Notes under the pieces: model-generated
What the model saw: the letters and a program-made list of their open reading frames with translations, nothing else
The model's database searches: none
What the model was told of the DNA's origin: nothing
Translations under genes and position numbers: made by a program
Shown: positions 28,245 through 35,805 of the stretch, in pieces
Position numbering within the stretch: position 1 is the stretch's first letter
How the letters are laid out: each line of letters starts with the position of its first letter
Origin: Paenarthrobacter sp. GOM3
Lineage (GTDB): Bacteria; Actinomycetota; Actinomycetes; Actinomycetales; Micrococcaceae
Length of the DNA stretch: 64,000 bases
Direction of reading: 5' to 3'
NCBI RefSeq assembly: GCF_018215265.2
Contig: NZ_CP136562.1
Span: 2,046,001-2,110,000, forward strand

Positions 28245-28478
28245 ATGCGAAGCGCCCTCTGTCTGATGGATGGTGAAATTCTGGATGCATCCTTTTGCAA
28301 CCAGCAGCCGCAGGACTGGATCGATCAACGTCGGCCGCTGTTCGTCTGCCCAGCCTGCGGCGCAAAGGCCCGCCTCCGTGTCGGCTCGCCTGAGCGCGCC
28401 CCAGGGTTCGGAGCCAGCCACGCGACATCATGCCTGTTGTTCGGACGGACGTGGAGTGCCTTCCGGTACCTGCAATGA
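28245..28478 (+). CDS. 77-residue CxxC protein, CoiA-N-terminal-like
   Basis: Begins at an ATG preceded by GGAGGTAGG, a strong ribosome site. MRSALCLMDGEILDASFCN is followed by LFVCPACGAKARLRVGSPERAPGF and a His/Cys pair (GASHATSC). The pattern of a CxxC pair followed by a short strand and APxFGA.H resembles the zinc-ribbon N-terminus of CoiA-like proteins (known from phage and mobile-element genomes), whose nuclease domain is missing here. It is therefore either a free-standing small zinc-ribbon protein or a truncated gene. It diverges from the deaminase across the shared palindrome. Confidence 0.5.
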   Translation: MRSALCLMDGEILDASFCNQQPQDWIDQRRPLFVCPACGAKARLRVGSPERAPGFGASHATSCLLFGRTWSAFRYLQ

Positions 28479-28880
28479 AGCCCTATGCAACCAGTGCCCG
28501 CTCAACGGCAGGATCCTCCCCAGCCTGCCCGCGGCGTCACGCGCGGTGAGGAACTGCCAGAGGCCGTTTTCCCGGGTCCGCAGTACATAACTGTCAAGTC
28601 TGTCCGATTTCAGTCGAGAGGTCGGCCGCCGTGCCGCTCGAACGCCGATAACGGGTGTTCCGTCAGCTGGGACCAGCACGGTTCTGTCATTCGCGACGGC
28701 AGTTGAACCTTATTGGTGCCGAGCGTGGTTTTTATTTGCTCTGGCTCTGGAAATATTGCTTGTCAACTGCGGGTTTCTTGAGCGCGTGGTGCAAGATTGT
28801 GCTGGGGGAGCGAAACCTGTTGTTGTCGACAGTTGCGGTGAACCCGCAGTCTCTGTTTTTTGACGACGATAGGTCTATTG
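28479..28880. other. Gap of 400 bases before the GIY-YIG gene
   Basis: No family could be recognised on either strand. A minus-strand frame of 83 codons (28428-28679) is open but lacks marks of any family. The right end should carry the promoter of the next gene. Confidence 0.4.
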
Positions 28881-30356
28881 ATGAGCGTTCCCGCCGGCTG
28901 GTACACCGACCCCCATGAAGCTTCTTTGGTCCGTTATTGGGACGGTCTTCGGTGGACCAATCACGTTCAGCCTGCTCAGCCGCAACAGCCGGTGCAGACG
29001 CAGACGACGGTGCCTCAGGTTCCGGCCCCTGTCCACCAAGCACCGCAGCAGTCATCCGTGGAGCAGTCCGGTTCGGGAGTTGGGCGGAAGGTTGGGTTCT
29101 TCGGTGCACGGAAGACAGCCGAGTCGGCCCTGGCCGACGTTGACCGTTTGCAGCGCATCCTGGACGAGCGAGGTTTGCTTGAGTTCGACGAGATCGAAGC
29201 AAATCGCGATGAGCTCCGTCGAACGGCTGAAAAGGAACGCCAAGACTGGGCGGCCGAATCGCAGCATCTGCAAAACCAGCTGTATGCGCTGCGGACTGAG
29301 CTGGCAGAGGCCGAAGGGCAACTGGTGGCAGCCCGCGCTTCGGCAGTACTTCAGGAAGTTGGGCTGTTCGATTTCGAACATCCGGCCGAGCACTCTGCGC
29401 AGCTTGCCGCCAAGCTTGATTCCGTCCGTGCCCGGTACAAGGAGATGGCGGGGGCCAAGGAGGCGATCCACGCTACGTCGAACTTCACCTTCAACAACTC
29501 CGCCCGCCAGGGTATGAAGTTCGTGAACCAAATGTCGACGATTATGCTCCGGGCGTATAACGCTGAGGCCGAGAATTGCGTGAAGACCGTAAAGGCCGGA
29601 AATTTGGCAACAGCGACCGCACGTTTGACAAAGGCCAAGGAACAGATCGAACGCCAAGGCACGATGATCAACTTGCGGGTCGACGAGACGTACCATCACC
29701 TGCGGATCCAGGAGATGAATCTGGCCGCTGAACACCTTCAGGTTCTTGCGGCGGAGAAGGAAATGGAACGTGCCCGCCGTGAAGAACTGCGCGAGCAGAA
29801 AAAGGCTGAAGCCGAAATCGCCGCCGCCCGGGAGAAGCTTGCCAAGGAGCGGGCCATGCACCAGGCTACCCTGGACGCGCTCATTGCTAACGGTGACCTC
29901 GAAGGTGCTGAACGGATGCGCGCCAAGATCGTCGAGGACGAACTCGCTCTCGCCGATGTCGAGCGTCGCGCGGCGAACATTCGCGCCGGTTACGTGTACG
30001 TCATCTCCAACATCGGCGCTTTCGGGGAGAACATGGTCAAGATCGGCATGACCCGCCGGCTGGAACCCATGGACCGGGTCAACGAGCTCGGAGACGCATC
30101 GGTGCCGTTCCGTTTCGATGTTCATGCCCTGTTCTACTCTGACGACGCCGTCGCGACCGAAGGGATGCTGCACAGGACGTTCGCCGAGCAACGCGTAAAC
30201 AAGGTAAACCTCCGACGCGAGTTCTTCCGGGTAACCCCGCACCAAGTCCTCGAAGTTCTGAAAGAGCAGCAGGTCGAACTTGTCGAATTCACTGAAGAGC
30301 CCACAGCCGAGGAATTCCGCCTCAGCACCCCGGAAGTTGAATCGTTGCCCGTGTAA
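28881..30356 (+). CDS. DUF2510 / coiled-coil (DUF4041-like) / GIY-YIG-type protein
   Basis: A three-part protein of 491 residues from the ATG at 28881 (AGG a few bases before). Residues about 4-30 (PAGWYTDPHEASLVRYWDGL, then RWTNH) are a DUF2510 module, usually an anchor or sensor in actinobacteria. After a Gln/Pro linker comes a long charged helical region, about 75-340, with AEKERQDWAAESQHLQNQLY and EMERARREELREQKKAEAEI, matching the DUF4041 type. The C-terminus, about 370-452, reads GYVYVISNIG, VKIGMTRRLEPMDRVNEL, ATEGMLHRTFAEQRVN: a T5orf172/MUG113 variant of the GIY-YIG nuclease fold with its Arg and Glu. DUF4041-GIY-YIG proteins are typical of prophage and mobile regions; function undescribed to my knowledge. 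Confidence 0.8.
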   Translation: MSVPAGWYTDPHEASLVRYWDGLRWTNHVQPAQPQQPVQTQTTVPQVPAPVHQAPQQSSVEQSGSGVGRKVGFFGARKTAESALADVDRLQRILDERGLLEFDEIEANRDELRRTAEKERQDWAAESQHLQNQLYALRTELAEAEGQLVAARASAVLQEVGLFDFEHPAEHSAQLAAKLDSVRARYKEMAGAKEAIHATSNFTFNNSARQGMKFVNQMSTIMLRAYNAEAENCVKTVKAGNLATATARLTKAKEQIERQGTMINLRVDETYHHLRIQEMNLAAEHLQVLAAEKEMERARREELREQKKAEAEIAAAREKLAKERAMHQATLDALIANGDLEGAERMRAKIVEDELALADVERRAANIRAGYVYVISNIGAFGENMVKIGMTRRLEPMDRVNELGDASVPFRFDVHALFYSDDAVATEGMLHRTFAEQRVNKVNLRREFFRVTPHQVLEVLKEQQVELVEFTEEPTAEEFRLSTPEVESLPV

Positions 30357-30615
30357 CTCGGGCAAAGGTTACTGGGTGTTGTGTCAGTGGCAATCACGCC
30401 TGACCTGGCGTTGTGTCATACCCCTGCGGGAGCGGGGAGTTAGGATGCCGAGCCGCCACTCAAGCTAATTGCGCGAGTTGTGCTTCTCATTCACCGGGAG
30501 TCGGCAAGCCTATATAAGGCCTCTGGAATCATTGGTTTTGTAGTGAAAAGTATTATCGACCGTTTTATTTTCGTTCAATATCCGCTCGCCGCGGCGGGCA
30601 GCGAAAGGGGCTCAG

Positions 30616-31635
30616 TTGGGGTATGACCTTAAGAATCGGTTAGTCATCGGGATAGCATCGAGCGCTCTTTTCAACCTCAAGGATTCAGATGCTGTTTTTA
30701 ATGACCAAGGGGAGAAGGCATACAGAAGATATCAAGAAGAGAACTTGGAAGCGTGCTTGATGCCGGGCGTGGCGTTTCCTTTTATTAAGCGGCTTCTTTC
30801 CCTTAATGACCTCTCCCAGTCCATCGAAGATCCGCTGGTTGAAGTTATTGTGCTGTCGCGAAACGATCCAGATACTGGGCTTCGGGTCATGAACTCCATC
30901 GAGAAGCACGGGCTTCCTATTTCTCGTGCGATCTTCATGCAAGGAAAGTCGCCTTATAAGTTCATGCCAGCGCTCAACATGTCTCTTTTTTTGTCGGCAA
31001 ACGAAAAGGACGTCGCGGAGGCAATTGGACTCGGGCTGCCAGCGGGTCGGGTAATCGAGTCGGCTTTTGTGGATGATGCCGAAGATACAGATCTGCGAAT
31101 CGCATTCGACTTCGATGGTGTTCTAGCTGATGACTTGCCCGAACAAATAAATACACGTGAGGGTCTACCCAGGTTTCACGCTCACGAGAAGGAAAACGCT
31201 ACCAAGGCTCATGGCCCCGGACCTCTCCGCGACTTCCTACGAAACGTCAACAGGATACAGCGGATCGAAGAATCTCGCCGAGAAATTGCCCGTAAAGAAG
31301 GGCAGGTCTACAGGATGCGCCTACATGTGGCTTTGGTCACTGCTCGGAATGCACCATCACACCTTCGGGCCGTTAACAGCCTAAAGCAATGGGGAGTGAC
31401 TGTTAACGACGCGTTCTTCCTGGGTGGCGTTGATAAGGGAACAATTACCGAGGTGCTGAAACCGCACATTTTCTTTGACGATCAACATGGCCATCTGACG
31501 CGAACGTCACAGAATGCACCGAGCGTTCACGTTCCCTTTGGAGAACTCAACAGGCCAGCTGGTGAGGACTCCACTGAGGATTCTTTCGCAAGCGCAATCA
31601 CGACAGACGATGATCTCGGAGGCATGACGCCGTGA
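30616..31635 (+). CDS. 5'-nucleotidase, cN-I (NT5C1A) type
   Basis: Predicted to dephosphorylate nucleoside monophosphates. 339 residues from a TTG start, chosen because AAAGGGG lies five bases before and no ATG is available near the homologous N-terminus. Family text throughout: NRLVIGIASSALFNLKDSDA, GEKAYRRYQEENLEA, PGVAFPFIKRLLSLND, VEVIVLSRNDPDTGLRVMNS, LFLSANEKDV, RIAFDFDGVLADD (catalytic Asp165 and Asp167), and HIFFDDQ. The DNA is poor in G+C: 27 of 60 in bases 30661-30720 against 40 of 60 in a benA sample. That suggests recent transfer. Neighbours are a GIY-YIG-type protein and a membrane protein, not metabolic genes. Confidence 0.9.
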   Translation: MGYDLKNRLVIGIASSALFNLKDSDAVFNDQGEKAYRRYQEENLEACLMPGVAFPFIKRLLSLNDLSQSIEDPLVEVIVLSRNDPDTGLRVMNSIEKHGLPISRAIFMQGKSPYKFMPALNMSLFLSANEKDVAEAIGLGLPAGRVIESAFVDDAEDTDLRIAFDFDGVLADDLPEQINTREGLPRFHAHEKENATKAHGPGPLRDFLRNVNRIQRIEESRREIARKEGQVYRMRLHVALVTARNAPSHLRAVNSLKQWGVTVNDAFFLGGVDKGTITEVLKPHIFFDDQHGHLTRTSQNAPSVHVPFGELNRPAGEDSTEDSFASAITTDDDLGGMTP

Positions 31636-31865
31636 TTACCGGTCCGGGTCTGAATCTAACAATAAGCGTGACGATCGACGGAAGGGCCAAGCATCACTTT
31701 TGAACCCAGAGAGCTCAGCACCGCCTTCAAACGTCGACACTTCCGCGATGTGAGCATCTGTCTGCCTACGAACTAGAAAGACCTAGTGGGTGTAGGATCG
31801 GCTGCCCATTTGGGTCAGCATGAGAATGGGAATGTGTCTAGCGAGGCTTCACAGGAGGAAGACCA

Positions 31866-32951
31866 ATGACCTCACCGCGAATTATTGAACTGAATGAAGA
31901 AGGCAGCCAGAGCTTTAGGAAACGCAAGCAGCGTTTGGATTTGACGCGAAGTGCACTCGGAAACGCCGTGGTCTTTTGCAGATCACTAAATGACCGGGAA
32001 TACGCGAAGGACGCAAAAGCTCTGGAAATGATAGCTCGTCTCTGGGAAAGCGTACTGTCGGATGAATCCATCGGATTCAGGTTCTCGGGTACGCCGGAGA
32101 CTCACGAGTCGTACCATTGGCTTCAGAATCAGACTCTCGAAAGGGTCGCAGCCGCAGCCGCCCAAGCGGCGCATGTCCTGCTCGGCAGTGGAAATCGGGG
32201 GGAAATTTTGCAGCTGGCACAGGCTTTGATGCAGGAGTTCAGGTTCTCCATGAGGCGCGCGGAGGCCTTCGATCTTCATGGCGACCGCGGGTTGGAGGAG
32301 ACCGCGAGGGAACTGGCTCCTTACCGGGAGAAGTTTGTGGAAATCGAGTCCTTTGTCGAGGCGCATCAGCAAAATCGAGCCCGCCAGGCTGTGGACCGCC
32401 TGGAAGAACAAGAACGCGAAGGATCGCAAGCACTTAAAGCACTAAAGCGCGCCTCCGGATCCTACGGCGACGAGGTCATGTCATCGTTTTACGCCGAGAT
32501 GTCGGAGGAGGAAACGAAGAACGCGAATAGGTTCCGCACGTGGACGGTAAGGTTCACTCTTGTTGGCGGAGCTGCTGCCCTGGCATTCTTGTTTTTGCCC
32601 CCGGACCTTCTATACCCAGTGTTCAGCGATGCGGACCGCTATATACGGCTGGTTCAGAAAGCCATTTTTGTCGCCGGCGTCTTTGGCATCGCCGCGTATA
32701 TGTCGCGGCAAGCGCACCAACATAGAGCGTTGGCCAACTGGTCCAGATCCCTCGCAGTGCAACTGAAGACCTTCGATGCCTATGTGGCGGCTGTTGATAG
32801 CCCTGATACCAGAGACGACCTTAGAAAAAGTTTTGCCACGCGAGTCTTTGGCAACCATCCGGCTACGAAAGGCGACCCTCAGACAACTGATACGTCGACG
32901 CTCGACGCCGCAGTTGGTGTTGTCTCGAAGCTGATGCCGATCGCCAAATAG
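31866..32951 (+). CDS. Coiled-coil protein with two-TM hairpin, unknown function
   Basis: 361 residues with a very good ribosome site (AGGAGGAAGACCA before ATG). Residues 1-220 are soluble, helical and charged, with a likely coiled coil at about 150-200 (EIESFVEAHQQNRARQAVDR). Two hydrophobic segments, about 228-245 (RFTLVGGAAALAFLFL) and about 264-280 (QKAIFVAGVFGIAAYM), make a hairpin, so both ends should be cytosolic. The tail ANWSRSLAVQLKTFDAYVAA, followed by RDDLRKSFATRVFG, is an amphipathic domain. I do not recognise a named family. The layout, a large cytosolic sensor plus a short two-TM unit, recalls membrane effectors of anti-phage systems, but this is only an architectural likeness. 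Confidence 0.75.
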   Translation: MTSPRIIELNEEGSQSFRKRKQRLDLTRSALGNAVVFCRSLNDREYAKDAKALEMIARLWESVLSDESIGFRFSGTPETHESYHWLQNQTLERVAAAAAQAAHVLLGSGNRGEILQLAQALMQEFRFSMRRAEAFDLHGDRGLEETARELAPYREKFVEIESFVEAHQQNRARQAVDRLEEQEREGSQALKALKRASGSYGDEVMSSFYAEMSEEETKNANRFRTWTVRFTLVGGAAALAFLFLPPDLLYPVFSDADRYIRLVQKAIFVAGVFGIAAYMSRQAHQHRALANWSRSLAVQLKTFDAYVAAVDSPDTRDDLRKSFATRVFGNHPATKGDPQTTDTSTLDAAVGVVSKLMPIAK

Positions 32952-33219
32952 CTAGAGTTGACAGTCTGCCGGTTGCAATCGCTTCCGATGGCACACCACT
33001 GGACGCCCGGACATGCCGCAGCTCAGCGGTCGTTGTCCGGCGAGTCGTCCGGGATCGGTTTTTTTAATGTTCCAGATCAATTCCCGGATCCCGTCAAGGT
33101 AAAAGAGAGTGTGGACAATGTCCACACTCTTCGCCCTGGACTGGCCCGTGCATCCGCCGGACTGGCCCGGATTCCGCATGTTTCCGCGGGATCCCAGCAA
33201 TGACAAGGCCGGGAATCGC

Positions 33220-33242
33220 GTTCGAGTCCCACCTCTGGCACC
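33220..33242 (+). other. tRNA 3'-end remnant, possible attachment site
   Basis: The text GTTCGAGTCCCACC followed by TCTGGCACC reads like a T-loop (TTCGAGT), the 3' half of a T-stem (CCCAC), a 7-nt acceptor strand (CTCTGGC) and a discriminator A. The bases before it do not form the matching 5' half of the T-stem, nor the rest of a tRNA, so this is only the 3' end. Such fragments mark the distal end of elements integrated in tRNA genes. The intact tRNA (expected to begin GCCAGAG, perhaps a Leu tRNA) is not in this window. Confidence 0.5.
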
Positions 33243-33249
33243 CGTTTCG

Positions 33250-33265
33250 CCCCTAGATTTAGGGG
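33250..33265 (+). terminator. Small hairpin after the tRNA remnant
   Basis: CCCCTA pairs with TAGGGG around a four-base loop and is followed by TTTC. It has the position of a tRNA terminator, which supports the idea that the fragment before it came from a tRNA locus. Confidence 0.4.
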
Positions 33266-33695
33266 TTTCAGTAGGCCCTCGTTGACGAGGACCACTGTAT
33301 TAACACCCAGACATGAGATAACTGAGGCATAAGAGATCCCCGCGATTAGCGAATATCCCGCCGTTACGCCCTAAGCACAGCGGCGAACTTGGCAGGGCAA
33401 AAGGGCTCGGAAACTGCTTCTAAGACGGGTTCGCGTGCCGTGCGGTCGCCGCCGCGTTAGGTGCAGCCGCGGGCCAGGTGATCACCCGGCTAAAGGATGA
33501 TCCGAAAAGGAAGCTTACCCCGTGTTCGGAAATGATCTCCGGAGCTTTGTCTCAAACAAGGGGTTTTCAAGACGCCGAGGTGAGTTCGGAGCGTTTCCGT
33601 TTTCCCGTATTTCACGGACGCGGATGTCCCAGTGAGATGCCTCGCCACCGGGGGAGTTTTCAAGGAATGATGTCCGGATGGATTTTCGATGCTCT

Positions 33696-34259
33696 CTATC
33701 CCTTGCCCTGCGGATCAGCAACGCAGCGGTTATTGCCATCGACAACTGTGCCAAGGTCGCCGGTATAAACCTGGAGAACCAGTCCGTCGGGCCCGAAGCC
33801 GTTGGTTATGATGAGCTTGTTCGTTGCCGTTGATTGATCAAAGACCTTCACGTCGTACCCGCGGGACTTGTAGAATTCCTCGACTTTTTCCCTGAGCACC
33901 TCGCGGTCCGTGACACTAAGGGGACCTCTGGTCCTGGATCCGCCGAATCCTTTGCCGCTTCCAGTTCCCTGGAAGTTGCAGTAGCCACCCGCCGGAACGT
34001 CCTTATCGGTCCAATCGCCCGGTGCCATCGCTTGGATCTCGTCGAGGAGTCCGAATAGTTCGCTACTGGCTGCTTCCGGGGTCGTGATGACGCCCTTTCC
34101 GTCATCCGGAAGCATTTTGCTTGCGGCGGTTTGAGAGCCTGATGAGGCTGTATCAGTGCCCTGTCCCGGAGAGGAAGGGGAACATCCGGACACGAACAGC
34201 AGCAGGACGACACTCGTGGAAAGGACGTGCCAGTACCGGCGTCGGTGTGTAGTGGTCAT
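33696..34259 (-). CDS. Small lipoprotein, paralogue A
   Basis: Secreted lipoprotein of 187 residues. Signal peptide RRRYWHVLSTSVVLLLFVSG with lipobox VSGC at about residue 26, a Ser/Thr-rich linker, then a domain with LLDEIQAMAPGDWTDKD and CNFQGTGSGKGFGGSRTRG. A conserved C-terminal Cys (NNRCVADPQ) may pair with the internal Cys. It resembles its upstream neighbour in YWHVL, APGDWT and the overall plan, so the two arose by duplication. Function unknown. Position after a DUF1023 hydrolase fragment makes an immunity or chaperone role conceivable. Confidence 0.75.
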   Translation of the reverse strand: MTTTHRRRYWHVLSTSVVLLLFVSGCSPSSPGQGTDTASSGSQTAASKMLPDDGKGVITTPEAASSELFGLLDEIQAMAPGDWTDKDVPAGGYCNFQGTGSGKGFGGSRTRGPLSVTDREVLREKVEEFYKSRGYDVKVFDQSTATNKLIITNGFGPDGLVLQVYTGDLGTVVDGNNRCVADPQGKG

Positions 34260-34325
34260 TTGGTCCTAGCGAAATTTGCCTTCAGGGTCTGCAAAGCAGC
34301 GGGTATTCCCGCTGAGGGTGATGCC

Positions 34326-34787
34326 CTACTTGCCCGTACCGAACGCCATAGAGAACTTGTCAGGCCCAAGGACCACGGTGTGTCGGACAAAGTTCGGACC
34401 GTCATCAATTTCCTGCCTCAGATAAAACCCGGTGGCCTCGAACAAGGTCTTGACCTTGTCGTGCAAAGCGTACATTTCTTCCTGGTTCAGCGGACTCCTA
34501 CTGGTATCGAAAGACACCTGAGTGCCTTCCGTGCCCAGGGGTCGATCACAGACCCACCCCGCTTTGTCTGGTGTGACTTTCGTCCAGTCGCCCGGGGCGA
34601 GAGCTTGAATCCTGTTGAAGAGTTCAACGTACTCTGTTCGGGCTTCTTCCGGGTCCATGGTCCGCTCCGCGGTGCTGGTAGGTGGGTTGCTGCTTGGCGT
34701 TGCCCCGCACCCTGCAAGGGTGACAAGAAGGATTGCCGCGGCGGGAAGGACATGCCAGTATCGGCGGTCACGTTCGGTTTTCATCAT
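34326..34787 (-). CDS. Small lipoprotein, paralogue B
   Basis: Lipoprotein of 153 residues, similar in plan to the next gene: RRYWHVLPAAAILLVTLAGC signal and lipobox, then LFNRIQALAPGDWTKV and a single Cys (GWVCDRPLG). A variable region and SRSPLNQEEMYALHDKVKTL follow, matching SVTDREVLREKVEEFY of paralogue A in pattern. Its ATG overlaps the stop of the DUF1023 fragment by four bases, so it was once translated directly after that hydrolase. Function unknown. Confidence 0.75.
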   Translation of the reverse strand: MMKTERDRRYWHVLPAAAILLVTLAGCGATPSSNPPTSTAERTMDPEEARTEYVELFNRIQALAPGDWTKVTPDKAGWVCDRPLGTEGTQVSFDTSRSPLNQEEMYALHDKVKTLFEATGFYLRQEIDDGPNFVRHTVVLGPDKFSMAFGTGK

Positions 34788-35179
34788 TTCGCATTCGTGA
34801 GCTGGTCAGTCAAGCCGAGGGCAATCTTGGCTTGGTTGTAGCTAGACTCTGTTGACTTGTCGAAGTACCCGTAGATGCCGTCATTGCCACCAGTTTGTCC
34901 GCTGGGGGTTTTCGTTGGGAGCCCGGTGGCTCCATCCGGTCCTGTGGTGCCGTCTGTGCCAAAGTTGAGGGCACCGAATCCGGGGTCTTCGGTACTTTTA
35001 CGCTGCCAGCTGAGCCCATGCCCGACCTCAGCTGCGTGGTCCCAGTCGTGGGTTCCCCGATATACGGTGCCGCCGGGGTTCAATTGGAGATCGTTCACGG
35101 AGGTCACGTTATCAGGGGCTCCAACATCACCGACGAGAACGAGGTTATCGACAGGCAGCTCCGTTTTGGCTGCTTCCAT
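34784..35179 (-). pseudogene. C-terminal fragment of DUF1023 alpha/beta hydrolase
   Basis: Only the last 131 codons remain. ELPVDNLVLVGDVGAPDNV is the strand and loop after the nucleophile elbow in DUF1023 proteins; THDWDHAAEVGHG and YGYFDKSTESSYNQAKIALG match the family's end, where the catalytic acid and base region lies. Everything up to the elbow is gone; immediately upstream is the broken end of another gene. DUF1023 proteins in actinobacteria are often near WXG100 genes and behave as secreted effectors. The surviving frame may still be translated from the ATG at 35179, but no active enzyme is expected. Confidence 0.7.
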
Positions 35180-35733
35180 GGCCCCGCGGGAACCCTCCCT
35201 CGCGGCCCGAGTGCCGCAGTGATGTCGTCCTCTTTTTTGGGAGCTGGTTCAAAGCGGCTTCGGTTGGCAAGCCATCCTCTCGTTGGTCTGCATACGTGCG
35301 ACTCACCTCTGTATGGAGGTCAAAGAACGGGTAATCGGTCCACCGTAGCGGCCTACGGGCCAGGACAACCATCCGCTCGCCAGCCGGTGTCGTGCCGTGT
35401 AGAAGCGCCCACTGGTCCGGTTGGGCCTGGGCGGTAATCCTGTTGATGGCTCCCACACCCACCGTTCGACGCCGTCTTCGCCCAGAAAGGAGACCCCCAG
35501 AGGTTCATCCCCTGGCATTTGATCGAACAGGGGTGGTTAACCTCGAGGTCGATACTTTCACGCTCGTCATCCGGCCTTAGGCCGAACCGGATGTCCCGGA
35601 GTGGGAACTTGGTGCCGTTGATGTCCAAGACATTCTCGGTTACGGCGGGCACCGGCTGACGGGCCGAGGCGAAGTCCCAAACCTCGTCAGCGGATGGGGC
35701 CGCGCGCATCCATTGTTCGGCGAGGAAGACCAA
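35180..35733 (-). pseudogene. DUF695-like protein, truncated and frameshifted
   Basis: Joining three frames restores a DUF695-like protein. Frame one: EQWMRAAPSADEVWDFASAR to DLEVNHP. After a missing C near 35533, frame two: LFDQMPGDEPLGVSFLGEDG, then VERWV. After an extra TG near 35460, frame three: GAINRITAQAQPDQWALLHG to DGLPTEAALNQLPK. A further slip in a six-base A run (35233-35238 on the plus strand as T) would restore EDDITAALG. The N-terminal part is absent and the end runs into the DUF1023 fragment. Several slips in short runs mark an old pseudogene. Identification is from remembered family text. Confidence 0.6.
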
Positions 35734-35805
35734 GCCGCCCCGGAAGCGGAGGCCGCCCCCGAAACGGAACCACCCGCCGTCGTGGTCTCCCCTCCGGAGC
35801 AGCCC

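Larger units (their letters stand above)
32952..33695. other. Intergenic region with tRNA-end remnant
   Basis: About 740 bases without a supportable gene. It contains the tRNA 3'-end-like fragment and following hairpin, annotated separately. The stretch 33290-33690 has no recognised family on either strand. Probably the edge of the accessory segment. Confidence 0.5.

Noticed and set aside
28428..28679. Minus-strand 83-codon frame between the CxxC gene and the GIY-YIG gene
   Set aside because: Non-ATG start, no recognised family and no good ribosome site; overlaps the end of the CxxC gene.
33211..33230. Idea of a complete tRNA gene here
   Set aside because: Only the T-loop and acceptor 3' strand can be read; the D-arm, anticodon arm and 5' acceptor strand do not fit the preceding bases.
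33478..33768. Plus-strand 96-codon frame
   Set aside because: Overlaps the end of the lipoprotein gene in antisense and carries no family mark.
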